A stretch of DNA of 30,942 nucleotides from CAYJAD01 sp964371225 (lineage in GTDB: Bacteria; Desulfobacterota; Desulfovibrionia; Desulfovibrionales; Desulfovibrionaceae), in the NCBI GenBank assembly GCA_964371225.1, contig CAYJNA010000016.1:1-30942 (forward strand). Reading direction: 5' to 3'. The position numbers were made by a program, and so were the translations under genes. Position 1 is the stretch's first letter, and each line of letters starts with the position of its first letter. Below are positions 23,479-30,942 of the stretch, piece after piece. Under the pieces are notes generated by a model. It searched no databases and was not told the origin of the DNA. It worked only from the letters and a program-made list of their open reading frames with translations.

Positions 23479-23922
23479 ATGAAAAACTATCTACAGCAGT
23501 TTCAACAATACGTATCCGATAGCGGTCTAAAAAACACAGCACAGCGCGCGCGCATTGTGGAAGTGTTTATGGAGTCTACAGGACACCTTTCCACAGAACA
23601 AGTCTATGATATTGTTCGAAATGTGGACTCTACGGTAGGGCAATCCACCGTTTACCGAACCATGAAGTTGCTTTGCGAATCTGGCCTTGCGCATGAAGTA
23701 CATCTTGGCGATGGCATCACGCGCTACGAGCCCTTTTGCGAAGAGCATCATGATCACCTTGTTTGCGAAAAGTGCGGCAAAACAGTGGAAATTCTTAATA
23801 GAAAGCTAGAAAAACTACAAGAAACCATTGCAGAAAAGCAAGGGTTTACTTTAACACATCATACCATGTGCCTCTATGGTGTGTGTGCAGATTGCCGGAA
23901 AAAACGCCCAAAAAAAATGTAA
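23479..23922 (+). CDS. Fur-family transcriptional regulator (Fur/PerR type)
   Basis: The 147-residue metal-sensing repressor has an N-terminal winged helix (L-K-N-T-A-Q-R near residue 16; recognition helix S-T-V-Y-R-T-M-K-L-L around 55-65) and a C-terminal dimerisation domain. The H-H-D-H-L-V-C-E-K-C-G-K metal region and C-x2-C near the end (C-A-D-C) make the structural zinc site. Iron, zinc and peroxide sensing cannot be told apart. I start at the ATG at 23479 where family homology begins; the frame is open 31 codons further upstream but that stretch looks non-coding. No Shine-Dalgarno precedes the chosen ATG. Confidence 0.9.
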   Translation: MKNYLQQFQQYVSDSGLKNTAQRARIVEVFMESTGHLSTEQVYDIVRNVDSTVGQSTVYRTMKLLCESGLAHEVHLGDGITRYEPFCEEHHDHLVCEKCGKTVEILNRKLEKLQETIAEKQGFTLTHHTMCLYGVCADCRKKRPKKM

Positions 23923-23983
23923 AAGTGCTGGGTAAAATTGCATAAAATTGTTTTGTGTACCATGCTCCTTTACATTTTTTTGG
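23908..23983 (+). terminator. Possible AT-rich terminator after the Fur-family gene
   Basis: A stem combining A8-TGTAAA (23910-23923) with TTTACA-T7 (23969-23981), closed by CC/GG and ending in the T-run, overlaps the stop codon. The 45-base loop makes it weaker than the other terminators here. Confidence 0.35.
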
Positions 23984-24037
23984 ACGCTGTCTCACGTCGT
24001 ACCTAACAACTTCTCGGCTAAGATTTTATTGGCTATC

Positions 24038-24300
24038 TTATTCTTCAAAAACTTTTTCATACCCCGCTGAAAAACACATCTTTTCATAAGCTTTACACAT
24101 TTTGCTGTACACATCTGGCAAATCTGTCCCTGACCAGCATCTTATGTCAACTCAGCGGCAGCATGGGCTGAAGTCATGTTGTATCACTGCGCCACCACGT
24201 CAAAGCATCATTTGCCATGGGAAGTTCCTCAAAATACGCTGTCATGTAATGAGACCATAGCTTCTAAAGCACTTGAAAACGCCACCCCCAAGCCCCGCTC
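24038..24300 (-). pseudogene. Probable decayed gene, family unknown
   Basis: The 604-base interval between the Fur-family gene and ftsY has no intact gene. On the minus strand protein-like fragments occur in successive frames: G-L-G-V-A-F-S-S-A-L-E-A-M near the 5' side, then F-E-E-L-P-M-A-N-D-A-L-T-W-W-R in a second frame, then G-T-D-L-P-D-V-Y-S-K-M-C-K-A-Y-E in a third frame ending in TAA at 24040-24038. Each is broken by stops or shifts. The composition resembles coding sequence with frameshifts rather than spacer. The remnant may start further upstream (to about 24350). I cannot name the family. Confidence 0.35.
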
Positions 24301-24526
24301 TTATTGCTTGTATGTGCCGTCCATGTTATAGCTATACTGGTCAACGCTGAAAAACATCTTAATACACAGTAAAAGTACCATTTTATAGCCAAGAAATCGT
24401 AATAAGCTTTTCCGAAATCCACATAGGGAAGACATTTTCTGGCAAAGCTTGGGCATACAAGGTACGTTTTTTAGTGACGACTCCACGAGAAAGGTACGAA
24501 TTTATATTTTATACGAGGAAGCATAC

Positions 24527-26217
24527 ATGGGATTTTTTTCAGCCATCAAGAAATTTCTTGGCAGTGACACCAAAGAAGAAGTCACAAAGGAAGTCATAAA
24601 GGAAGACGCAGTGCAGGGTCACGAAAGTGCCGCGCAAGAAAGTACTGTGGCTGAGCCTCTAAAGGACGCCACAGACCTTGACTGCGAAGCTGCGCCCCAT
24701 ACTGCGGCAAGCTCTCATGACGAAAGCATAGAAAGCCCCACTGNNNNNNNNNNNNNNNNNNNNNNNNNNNNNNNNNNNNNNNNNNNNNNNNNNNNNNNNN
24801 NNNNNNNNNNNNNNNNNNNNNNNNNNNNNNNNNNNNNNNNNNNCTGCCAGAAACTCTGCCAGACCTTTCCCCAGAAGTTCATATAGAAGAAGAGCCTGTA
24901 CAAGATTACCCAGCAGAGGTGAGTAAGGAAGCAGAAGTTATTCCTTCACAAGAAAGCGTACCACAGGGTGCAAAATCAACTCCCTCCTACAGCGGGCTGA
25001 ACACAGAAGACCAAGCCGCTCTTTCTCTGGCTTTACGTAACAGCGAGCCGCGTTTGTCTTCATGGCTTGCCGTTATCACTGAGGATATAAAGACGGTTTC
25101 ACCTCTTTTATGGCAAAGACTCCTTTTTCTTTTAGAATCCTTAGAAGCCAAGCAAAGCGAAGCTGAAGCCTTTGTTCAAGATTTTCAAGCTTGGCTTACG
25201 CGTATGGAATACGAATATGTGGAGGAGTTTCGCTCCGAATTACAATACCGCCTTGCTTTAGCCTTGGACTTGGAAGATGAAGAAGACGAACGAAACCGAC
25301 TTTTTGTAAAGCTTAGTGATGGTTTAGCCCGCACACGTGAGCAATTTACACGAAAATTAGACGCTTTATTTGCCTCACACGGTGCTTTTGATGCCGCTTT
25401 TTGGGAAGAGATGGAAGAATTGCTCATCATGGCCGATGTGGGCTTTGAGTCCAGTATGCAACTCATAGAGCGCTTGAAGGAAGGCGTGCGTAAGCGCGGG
25501 CTTACTGACCCTCAGGAATTACGCGCCGTATTGCAAGATGAACTTATGGATATTTTCCAAATGCCCAAGCGCATCACCTCTTTCAATGCACCGGAAGTTA
25601 TTATGATGATTGGTGTGAACGGCGTTGGTAAAACCACCACCATAGCGAAATTAGCACATCGTGACCGTATGCAAGGCAAAAAAGTTCTCATTGCCGCAGC
25701 AGATACCTTTAGAGCTGCTGCCACAGAACAATTGGGCGTATGGGCCACACGAGTAGGCGCAGATTTTCACCGCAAGGAAGCCGGCGCAGACCCAGCCGCA
25801 GTGGCCTATGAGGCTATGGATATGGCTTTACGCGGTGGCTATGATGTTTTGTATGTGGATACGGCAGGACGTTTGCAGACTAAGGTCAACCTCATGGAAG
25901 AGCTCACCAAGATACGTAATGTTGTCGCCAAAAAACATGCCGGCGCGCCGCACAGATCCATCTTAGTTGTGGATGCCACCACAGGACAAAATGCTTTATC
26001 GCAAACTAAGCTCTTCAATGAAGCTGCTGGCGTAGATGAAATAATTTTAAGTAAGCTTGATGGTACTGCCAAAGGGGGCGTGGCTATTTCTGTGGCACTA
26101 CAATTCCAAATACCCATTACCTATGTGGGACTTGGTGAAAAATTAGAAGACTTGCGTCCCTTTAACGGAAAAGATTTTGCTTTGGCTCTTTTGGGTATTT
26201 CTGAGGAAACAGAGTAA
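24527..26217 (+). CDS. ftsY: Signal recognition particle receptor FtsY (interrupted by a sequencing gap)
   Basis: FtsY is the SRP receptor GTPase that docks ribosome-SRP complexes to the inner membrane. The ATG at 24527 follows GAGGAA and begins with a short amphipathic M-G-F-F-S-A-I-K-K-F-L-G. A long acidic A domain follows, containing 100 N (24744-24843), then a helical region and the NG domain. Visible motifs are L-A-R-T-R-E-Q-F-T-R-K-L, G1 G-V-N-G-V-G-K-T-T-T, D-T-F-R-A-A-A, D-T-A-G-R and S-K-L-D-G-T-A-K-G-G. The frames before and after the N-run differ, which a placeholder gap explains: the true gap length should be 2 modulo 3. Confidence 0.93.
24744..24843. other. Assembly gap of 100 N inside ftsY
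   Basis: Exactly 100 ambiguous bases, the conventional placeholder for a gap of unknown size. It falls in the low-complexity acidic segment of FtsY. Confidence 0.98.
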
Positions 26218-26251
26218 AAAAACATTTTTACTCAGGGCTGTACTTCTGCAA

Positions 26252-26279
26252 AGGGAAAACCTTTTTACAAGTTTTCCCT
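26252..26279 (+). terminator. Probable terminator after ftsY
   Basis: AGGGAAAAC (26252-26260) pairs with GTTTTCCCT (26271-26279) over a 10-base loop. There is no strong T-run after it. It lies between ftsY (+) and the convergent MoaE-like gene (-). Confidence 0.55.
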
Positions 26280-26304
26280 AAGACTTTTATAGCTCTAGCC
26301 GATT

Positions 26305-26670
26305 CTATGATATAAAGTGTTCCTGCTTGCTTACACCTTCAGACTTTATACGGTCTAAGAGTTCAGCAAAGGTTGCTTTAACATTTTCACGAATGTCGCC
26401 GGCTACGATGAGGAAAAGTACATCGTCACCGGGTTTAAAATCGCCTTCCAAGGCGTCCCAGACAATGGCAAAAATGCCAGGCTTTTGTTCCATTTCCTTA
26501 CAAATAGCCGCAATTTTTTCTTTGTCTTGGCGAATGGTTATGGAGGTTACGCTCTTATGATCTTGACGAGACCAAGAACGTACCACTCCATTATGAATGA
26601 GCATCATGCCCACGTTGTCGGCAAAACCGGGACGTTGTTTTAATTCTGCGATAGCTTTATTGATATCCAT
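26305..26670 (-). CDS. MoaE-like protein (molybdopterin synthase large-subunit family)
   Basis: The 121-residue product resembles MoaE-type proteins: a V-R-S-W-S-R segment, a central I-x-E-M-E strand/helix region, and D-D-V-L-F-L-I-V-A-G-D-I-R-E-N-V-K-A-T-F-A-E-L-L-D-R-I-K-S-E. It lacks the usual C-terminal K-K-x5-G-x-x-W of true MoaE, so catalytic activity in molybdopterin synthesis is uncertain. I start at the ATG at 26670, which has GGAG upstream; a start at 26700 would overlap the divergent gene. No other cofactor gene is adjacent. The 29 bases to the divergent gene contain little beyond the two ribosome binding sites. Confidence 0.65.
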   Translation of the reverse strand: MDINKAIAELKQRPGFADNVGMMLIHNGVVRSWSRQDHKSVTSITIRQDKEKIAAICKEMEQKPGIFAIVWDALEGDFKPGDDVLFLIVAGDIRENVKATFAELLDRIKSEGVSKQEHFIS

Positions 26671-26699
26671 AAAAAGCTCCTTTTTAATGAGGTACTGCA

Positions 26700-29438
26700 A
26701 TGGCTGTTTTTAGTAATTTACTGGCCAAGCTCCCTAAGAGTACAGAAACTCGCATGAGTACGCAAGGTTATGTTTTGTGGTTTGCTTGGCACAAAAGTAT
26801 TGACCCGGTCATCACCCAAACCTTGCAAAACTATGGCGGCATGCCCATAGTGGCAGACCATTTACAGTCAGTGTGGTTTTTCTTTAACAAAGATATTTTC
26901 TTAGCATTGGCACGTCTTTCTGTTTGGGCGCGCTTTAATGAGGTAGCTGTTTCAGCACAACTTTTGCCAGGCAGATTACAATTTGGTTTGCGGCAAGAAA
27001 TTTCTTTAAATTTAGACGCCAAATTAGAACAGCAAGAACTTTTCCCCGGTAAAAGCTTTGACATAGCCATTCATAGTAAGGCTATGGACGGCGACATGAA
27101 CTTTCCCGGCATTACTTTCAGCAAAGCCCCCTTAAAACAAGGCATGGCTGTGGCTGAATGGGCAACGCTGGAAGCTGACACACGCTTGCCTTATAGCTCT
27201 TCTCAAGGCTGGTACGGCATCTTGCGGCCTCTAGGCAACCCCTTAGACCCTGCGTACCAAAAATCGTGGCCGCATATGCAAACAACTCTTGTGGAAAGTA
27301 TGAAAAACCACAAGCTTAAATTTCTTGTGCATAATGACTACATCATGGTCATGATAGAAAACTTACAACTTTTACGCACATGGCTAGGGGAAATGCTCAG
27401 TCAGGTGAATGAAGTTAAAGAAACAAACAACGAACACTTTTGGCCTTTCCTCTCTGTTATCATTGACCGTAAGGGGCTCAATTTTAACAATGATTTATAT
27501 AAGAAAGTAGGCTTACAATGGGCGAAGCTCAGCCCTGATTTTCCCTACATGAGCTACCGCACAGGCTATTTATTAGGCGAAGGTTTTGCTGTTCAAGATA
27601 TACGTTTTTCTAATAATCATACCACCATGGATGCATGGTGCACGGTGGCCTTGCTAGATGTAGTAGCTGCCTCTCCTGCTCTTTCAGTGCTCATGGCAGG
27701 CGGACTTACCACAGGTGAAGAGCACAATTGTTTTTATTGCGGCATCAATACCCATAAACCCCAACATTGCCCTACCTTGCGCCTCCCTTTTAGAGAGGTA
27801 GAAGAGCCAAGTACTGCCGCAGGTTTAGAAATTGAGGCCATAAACGCAGCCTTCCGCACCATTGAAAAAAGTACCACTGATAACATAGTACCCTATGAAA
27901 GCATTTTAGATGCAGGCAACGACAGCACTGAGCTTATTAAAGCTATTTTTGAAATAAACTTTTTCTCCCAACCACGTTCTATGCCCTATATGTGGCTCAC
28001 CAAAGGGCGCGATGTCACAGGTGCGCGCAAGGCAGAAGAATTACAACGTGATGAACATATGGTATGGGACTTTTACGATAAATTTGTAAAATTAGATGGG
28101 GAAAGTGCTTACGATCTTATAGCAAAAGTACAAGAGGCCATTTCGCGCAATCAAAGAGACATGCGTATGCGTGTCCTTCTTGCCTTTCTTTATATTTATA
28201 TGGATCGTCACGAAAAGGCACAAGCGGCATTGAAAGAAGCGGCCACGCTTACGGGAATACCCATCATGCAGGCATGGATAGAATATCTGCAGGCGCGCCT
28301 TGCCGAGGTACAAGAGCAGTATTTACAAGCCATGAACCAGTATACGCAAGTTTCTCGTGTTATGCCACAATGGCGTGAATTGGCGTACAGGAAAATTGTT
28401 TGTAAAATAAAAATGGGCTTTGTGGAACAAGAGCTTTCCGGCATTTCCAAACTCATTGATGAAGAGCCCTTGCTCTTCAACCGTTATCTCATCGACCCTG
28501 AAATTGGGCGCGGTAGACTTATGATTTTGACGCATCTGTACCCCATTTGGAAAGACACAGAGTTGCTTGCCACTGCCGAAACAAAGAAGGCAGAATTGCT
28601 TAATGAAAAAGTAGGGCAATGGTTTCCGCCAGCACACCCAAGCTATATGCTTTTACAGTCCTATTTACAGGGGCTTATGCGTATAGCACATACCAAAAAC
28701 TATGTGACCTTTCTCGAAATAATAAAACAACGCCCCTTGCTGGAGAAAAAGATTGAAGAATTTATCCAGCGCCAAATAGAGGAATTGCAAGAGCGTTATA
28801 AGTTTTATTTAAAAGAGTTACAAAATATTCGGGATGAAGCATCGTGGTTTCCTTTTCCTAAAATGCTAAAAGATTTCAGCGAAGAATTTAATGAAGCCGC
28901 GGCAGTGCTTAACTGGGCATTTGGTAGCAACTTTCAAGAGGCTGCCAATTTTCAAAAAGCACAAGCTTCCATAAAAGAAGTAGAAGGGCTTTTACGAGGT
29001 TTACGAAGACGCCTCAAAACCTTGCGCGCCCTGCGTGACGCCACACTTTTTACCATGACCTTTTTACGAACATTCATGTGGGTGGAGGCGACGGGGCTCT
29101 TACTTTGTTTCATAGGGGTACCTTCCATCATTATGTTTGGTGACAGTGTGGGACTTGGCTGGCTAAAGGGCATTTTAGCCAATCAGCAATGGGAAATCCA
29201 AAAGGTTTTAGTGGGCATTGTTACCATTATTTCCTTTGGTCTTGCCATGTTACGCTCTACCATCACCTTTGAAAGACAGCGTGATAAATTCTTACTCCAA
29301 GCCAAGGAGCAAAGAGAACGCTTGCAAGATGAGCGTCTTGACCGTATACGCAAGAAAAAACAAGCTGAAGCTGAACGCTATGCTCAAGAACGTAAGGCTG
29401 CACAACAAGCAGAATTACGACGCCGCTATGAAAGCTAA
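26700..29438 (+). CDS. Large membrane protein with CCHC zinc-knuckle motif and helical repeats, function unknown
   Basis: The 912-residue protein has an N-terminal region (1-330) of unknown fold. A zinc-knuckle C-x2-C-x4-H-x4-C follows at C344, C347, H352 and C357. A helical, TPR-like region (about 480-640; alternating A, L and Y pattern such as E-K-A-Q-A-A-L-K-E-A) comes next, then a coiled-coil stretch (700-790). Two membrane segments (about 793-812 and 836-855) and a highly charged C-terminal coiled coil rich in R, K, E, Q close it. There is no signal peptide, so most of the protein is probably cytoplasmic, anchored near its C-terminus. GAGG precedes the ATG. asnS starts 29 bases downstream. 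Confidence 0.85.
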   Translation: MAVFSNLLAKLPKSTETRMSTQGYVLWFAWHKSIDPVITQTLQNYGGMPIVADHLQSVWFFFNKDIFLALARLSVWARFNEVAVSAQLLPGRLQFGLRQEISLNLDAKLEQQELFPGKSFDIAIHSKAMDGDMNFPGITFSKAPLKQGMAVAEWATLEADTRLPYSSSQGWYGILRPLGNPLDPAYQKSWPHMQTTLVESMKNHKLKFLVHNDYIMVMIENLQLLRTWLGEMLSQVNEVKETNNEHFWPFLSVIIDRKGLNFNNDLYKKVGLQWAKLSPDFPYMSYRTGYLLGEGFAVQDIRFSNNHTTMDAWCTVALLDVVAASPALSVLMAGGLTTGEEHNCFYCGINTHKPQHCPTLRLPFREVEEPSTAAGLEIEAINAAFRTIEKSTTDNIVPYESILDAGNDSTELIKAIFEINFFSQPRSMPYMWLTKGRDVTGARKAEELQRDEHMVWDFYDKFVKLDGESAYDLIAKVQEAISRNQRDMRMRVLLAFLYIYMDRHEKAQAALKEAATLTGIPIMQAWIEYLQARLAEVQEQYLQAMNQYTQVSRVMPQWRELAYRKIVCKIKMGFVEQELSGISKLIDEEPLLFNRYLIDPEIGRGRLMILTHLYPIWKDTELLATAETKKAELLNEKVGQWFPPAHPSYMLLQSYLQGLMRIAHTKNYVTFLEIIKQRPLLEKKIEEFIQRQIEELQERYKFYLKELQNIRDEASWFPFPKMLKDFSEEFNEAAAVLNWAFGSNFQEAANFQKAQASIKEVEGLLRGLRRRLKTLRALRDATLFTMTFLRTFMWVEATGLLLCFIGVPSIIMFGDSVGLGWLKGILANQQWEIQKVLVGIVTIISFGLAMLRSTITFERQRDKFLLQAKEQRERLQDERLDRIRKKKQAEAERYAQERKAAQQAELRRRYES

Positions 29439-29467
29439 TACCAGCTTTAGTATTTTAAAGGACTAGC

Positions 29468-30832
29468 ATGAAACGTACTCTTATTTCTAAAGCTTTAGCT
29501 GCATCGCAGCCCATGGACAGCATTTGTATTAAGGGCTGGGTACGTACCCGCCGCGATGCCAAGGGATTTAGCTTTTTAGAGCTTAATGACGGCTCTTGCC
29601 TTGCTAATATTCAGTGTATTGTAGATGAAGGCACCCCTGCCTTTGCCGCCATGGAGCAGGTAAACACAGGAGCCGCTGTAAGTATTGAAGGTGCTTTGGT
29701 GGCTTCCCTTGGTAAGGGGCAAAGCTTTGAAGTGCGCGCCAAGGAACTTAGCGTCTATGGCCTAGCTGATCAAGAAAGCTTTCCTTTACAAAAGAAACGC
29801 CACTCGGACGAGTTTTTACGCACCATAGCGCACCTACGTTCCCGCACCAATAAATTTGGCGCAGCCTTTCGTATTCGCGCTGAGGCCGCCATGGCTGTGC
29901 ATGACTACTTTCGTCAGGAAGGCTTTTTCAACGTACATACGCCTATTTTAACCGGCTCCGATTGTGAAGGTGCTGGCGAAATGTTTCGCGTTACCAACTT
30001 AGCCCTAGGCGAAAAAAATATTGAAAAAGACTTTTTTGGGAAAGAGTGTAACCTCACCGTATCCGGTCAATTGGAAGCTGAAGCCTTAGCCTTAGGTCTT
30101 GGGCGCGTGTACACCTTTGGCCCCACCTTTCGTGCAGAAAATTCTAATACACCGCGCCATGCCGCTGAATTTTGGATGATTGAACCAGAAATGGCTTTTG
30201 CTGATTTGAACGATGATATGGATCTTGGTGAAGGCCTTACATGCCATGTCATTGAGCATGTTCTTAGTAAATGCGCCGACGATGTGGCTTTATTCAATAA
30301 ATTTGTGGATACAGAACTGGAGCAACGTCTGCGCAATATGCTCTCTAAACCTTTTGCCCGTGTATCCTACAGGGAAGCTGTAGATATATTACAAAAATGC
30401 GGTAAAAACTTTGAATTTCCTGTATCTTTCGGCACAGATTTACAAACAGAACATGAGCGCTTTTTAGCTGAAGAGCATTTTAAGCATCCCGTTACTGTTT
30501 ATGATTACCCTAAAGACATCAAAGCTTTCTATATGCGTCTTAATGATGACGGAGAAACCGTTGCCGCCATGGATTTATTGGTACCGCGCATTGGAGAACT
30601 CATAGGTGGCTCACAACGCGAAGAACGCCTTGATGTATTGGAAAAGCGTATTTTAGATATGGGGCAAAAATTGGAAGATTTTTGGTGGTATTTAGACTTA
30701 CGCCGCTATGGCTCTGTACCCCATGCTGGCTTTGGGCTGGGCTTTGAAAGACTTCTTATGCTTTTAACAGGTATTAGCAATATTAGAGATGTCATCCCCT
30801 TCCCACGCACACCAGGGCATTTAGAGTTTTAA
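29468..30832 (+). CDS. asnS: Asparaginyl-tRNA synthetase
   Basis: This class IIb synthetase charges tRNA-Asn. The 454-residue protein has an N-terminal OB-fold anticodon-binding domain (about 15-105; I-K-G-W-V-R-T-R-R-D) and a catalytic domain. Motif 1 lies in H-D-Y-F-R-Q-E-G-F-F-N-V-H-T-P. Motif 2 is F-G-P-T-F-R-A-E-N-S-N-T-P-R-H-A-A-E-F-W, whose N-S-N and E-F-W distinguish AsnRS from AspRS. Motif 3 is G-F-G-L-G-F-E-R-L-L-M. AAGGA precedes the ATG. It is probably cotranscribed with the upstream membrane-protein gene. No T-box or leader peptide is visible in the 29-base gap. Confidence 0.97.
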   Translation: MKRTLISKALAASQPMDSICIKGWVRTRRDAKGFSFLELNDGSCLANIQCIVDEGTPAFAAMEQVNTGAAVSIEGALVASLGKGQSFEVRAKELSVYGLADQESFPLQKKRHSDEFLRTIAHLRSRTNKFGAAFRIRAEAAMAVHDYFRQEGFFNVHTPILTGSDCEGAGEMFRVTNLALGEKNIEKDFFGKECNLTVSGQLEAEALALGLGRVYTFGPTFRAENSNTPRHAAEFWMIEPEMAFADLNDDMDLGEGLTCHVIEHVLSKCADDVALFNKFVDTELEQRLRNMLSKPFARVSYREAVDILQKCGKNFEFPVSFGTDLQTEHERFLAEEHFKHPVTVYDYPKDIKAFYMRLNDDGETVAAMDLLVPRIGELIGGSQREERLDVLEKRILDMGQKLEDFWWYLDLRRYGSVPHAGFGLGFERLLMLLTGISNIRDVIPFPRTPGHLEF

Positions 30833-30861
30833 CAACTCTTTCAGTCAGTACATGTAAAAAA

Positions 30862-30882
30862 AGCCGAAGCAAGACTTCGGCT
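30862..30882 (-). terminator. Intrinsic terminator, best oriented for minus-strand transcripts
   Basis: AGCCGAAG (30862-30869) pairs with CTTCGGCT (30875-30882). A run of seven A on the plus strand (30856-30862) gives a T-run on the minus strand, so the intact terminator faces a gene entering from the right of the window. It may also slow transcription leaving asnS. Confidence 0.7.
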
Positions 30883-30902
30883 CAGATTGCTGACAAAGTC
30901 CA

Positions 30903-30942
30903 CTGGGGGAAAACCTTTTCTGGAGAAAAAGTTTTCCCCCAG
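30903..30942 (+). terminator. Hairpin at the window edge, probable asnS terminator
   Basis: CTGGGGGAAAAC (30903-30914) pairs perfectly with GTTTTCCCCCAG (30931-30942), with an inner TTTTC/GAAAA stem. The window ends at the last paired base, so a T-run cannot be checked. Confidence 0.5.

Noticed and set aside
24449..26217. ftsY as a frameshifted pseudogene
   Set aside because: The frame change coincides with a 100-N placeholder gap of unknown true length, and all NG-domain motifs are intact.
29439..29467. T-box or leader attenuator upstream of asnS
   Set aside because: The gap is only 29 bases and holds just a ribosome binding site.
1..30942. CRISPR arrays, tRNA or rRNA genes, prophage or defence systems
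   Set aside because: No regularly spaced direct repeats, cloverleaf sequences, rRNA sequence, or defence or phage protein signatures were seen on either strand.

Overview
The window looks like a chromosomal segment of a low-to-moderate GC member of the Desulfovibrionaceae or a close relative (Desulfobacterota). The main clue is the aromatic amino acid cluster, which uses the archaeal-type entry route (ADH synthase plus 3-dehydroquinate synthase II) followed by fused PheA, AroA and a short TyrA. A B12-dependent ribonucleotide reductase, an FtsY with a long acidic N-terminus and a MoaE-like/TPR/AsnS neighbourhood fit this. The assignment is inferred from gene content only. Almost all genes are housekeeping genes; no phage, CRISPR array, tRNA, rRNA or transposase gene was seen.

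Layout. 1-2820 (+): the tail of an unrecognised gene, then rsfS, gpmI and a small zinc-ribbon protein, closed by a strong bidirectional terminator. 2844-3215 (-): a GtrA-like membrane protein. 3338-3506: a composite repeat, followed by a GIY-YIG/LysE pair (+). 4585-10731 (-): a tight envelope/translation operon read as pyrH, frr, uppS, cdsA, dxr, rseP, tsaB. 11076-11639 (-): a small exported protein. 11799-11964: the inverted second copy of the composite repeat. 12139-14418 (+): nrdJ. 14661-17023 (+): a nucleotide-sugar dehydrogenase/epimerase pair making a uronic-acid sugar. 17319-22407 (-): the aromatic amino acid operon. 22748-23326 (-): a periplasmic cyclophilin. 23479-23922 (+): a Fur-family regulator. 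24038-24300 (-): a probable decayed gene. 24527-26217 (+): ftsY, interrupted by 100 N. 26305-26670 (-): a MoaE-like protein, divergent from a 912-residue membrane/TPR protein and asnS (+).

The most notable find is between the cyclophilin and the aromatic operon. A 34-codon leader peptide too short for routine gene calling has 9 aromatic residues, 7 of them within 10 consecutive codons. It is followed by an intrinsic terminator with a T-run. Three mutually exclusive pairings (1:2, 2:3 and 3:4) can be traced by eye, together with a consensus -35 box upstream. This is the architecture of ribosome-mediated attenuation, here placed in front of the archaeal-type aromatic pathway.

Second in interest is an approximately 165-bp composite element. 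It combines an 80-bp unit with terminal inverted repeats and an adjoining hairpin, which has a perfect 26-bp stem in the left copy. The element is present as two inverted copies flanking an 8.3-kb block; pyrH within that block lacks the usual upstream rpsB-tsf. Third is a retroviral-type CCHC zinc-knuckle motif inside the 912-residue membrane protein.
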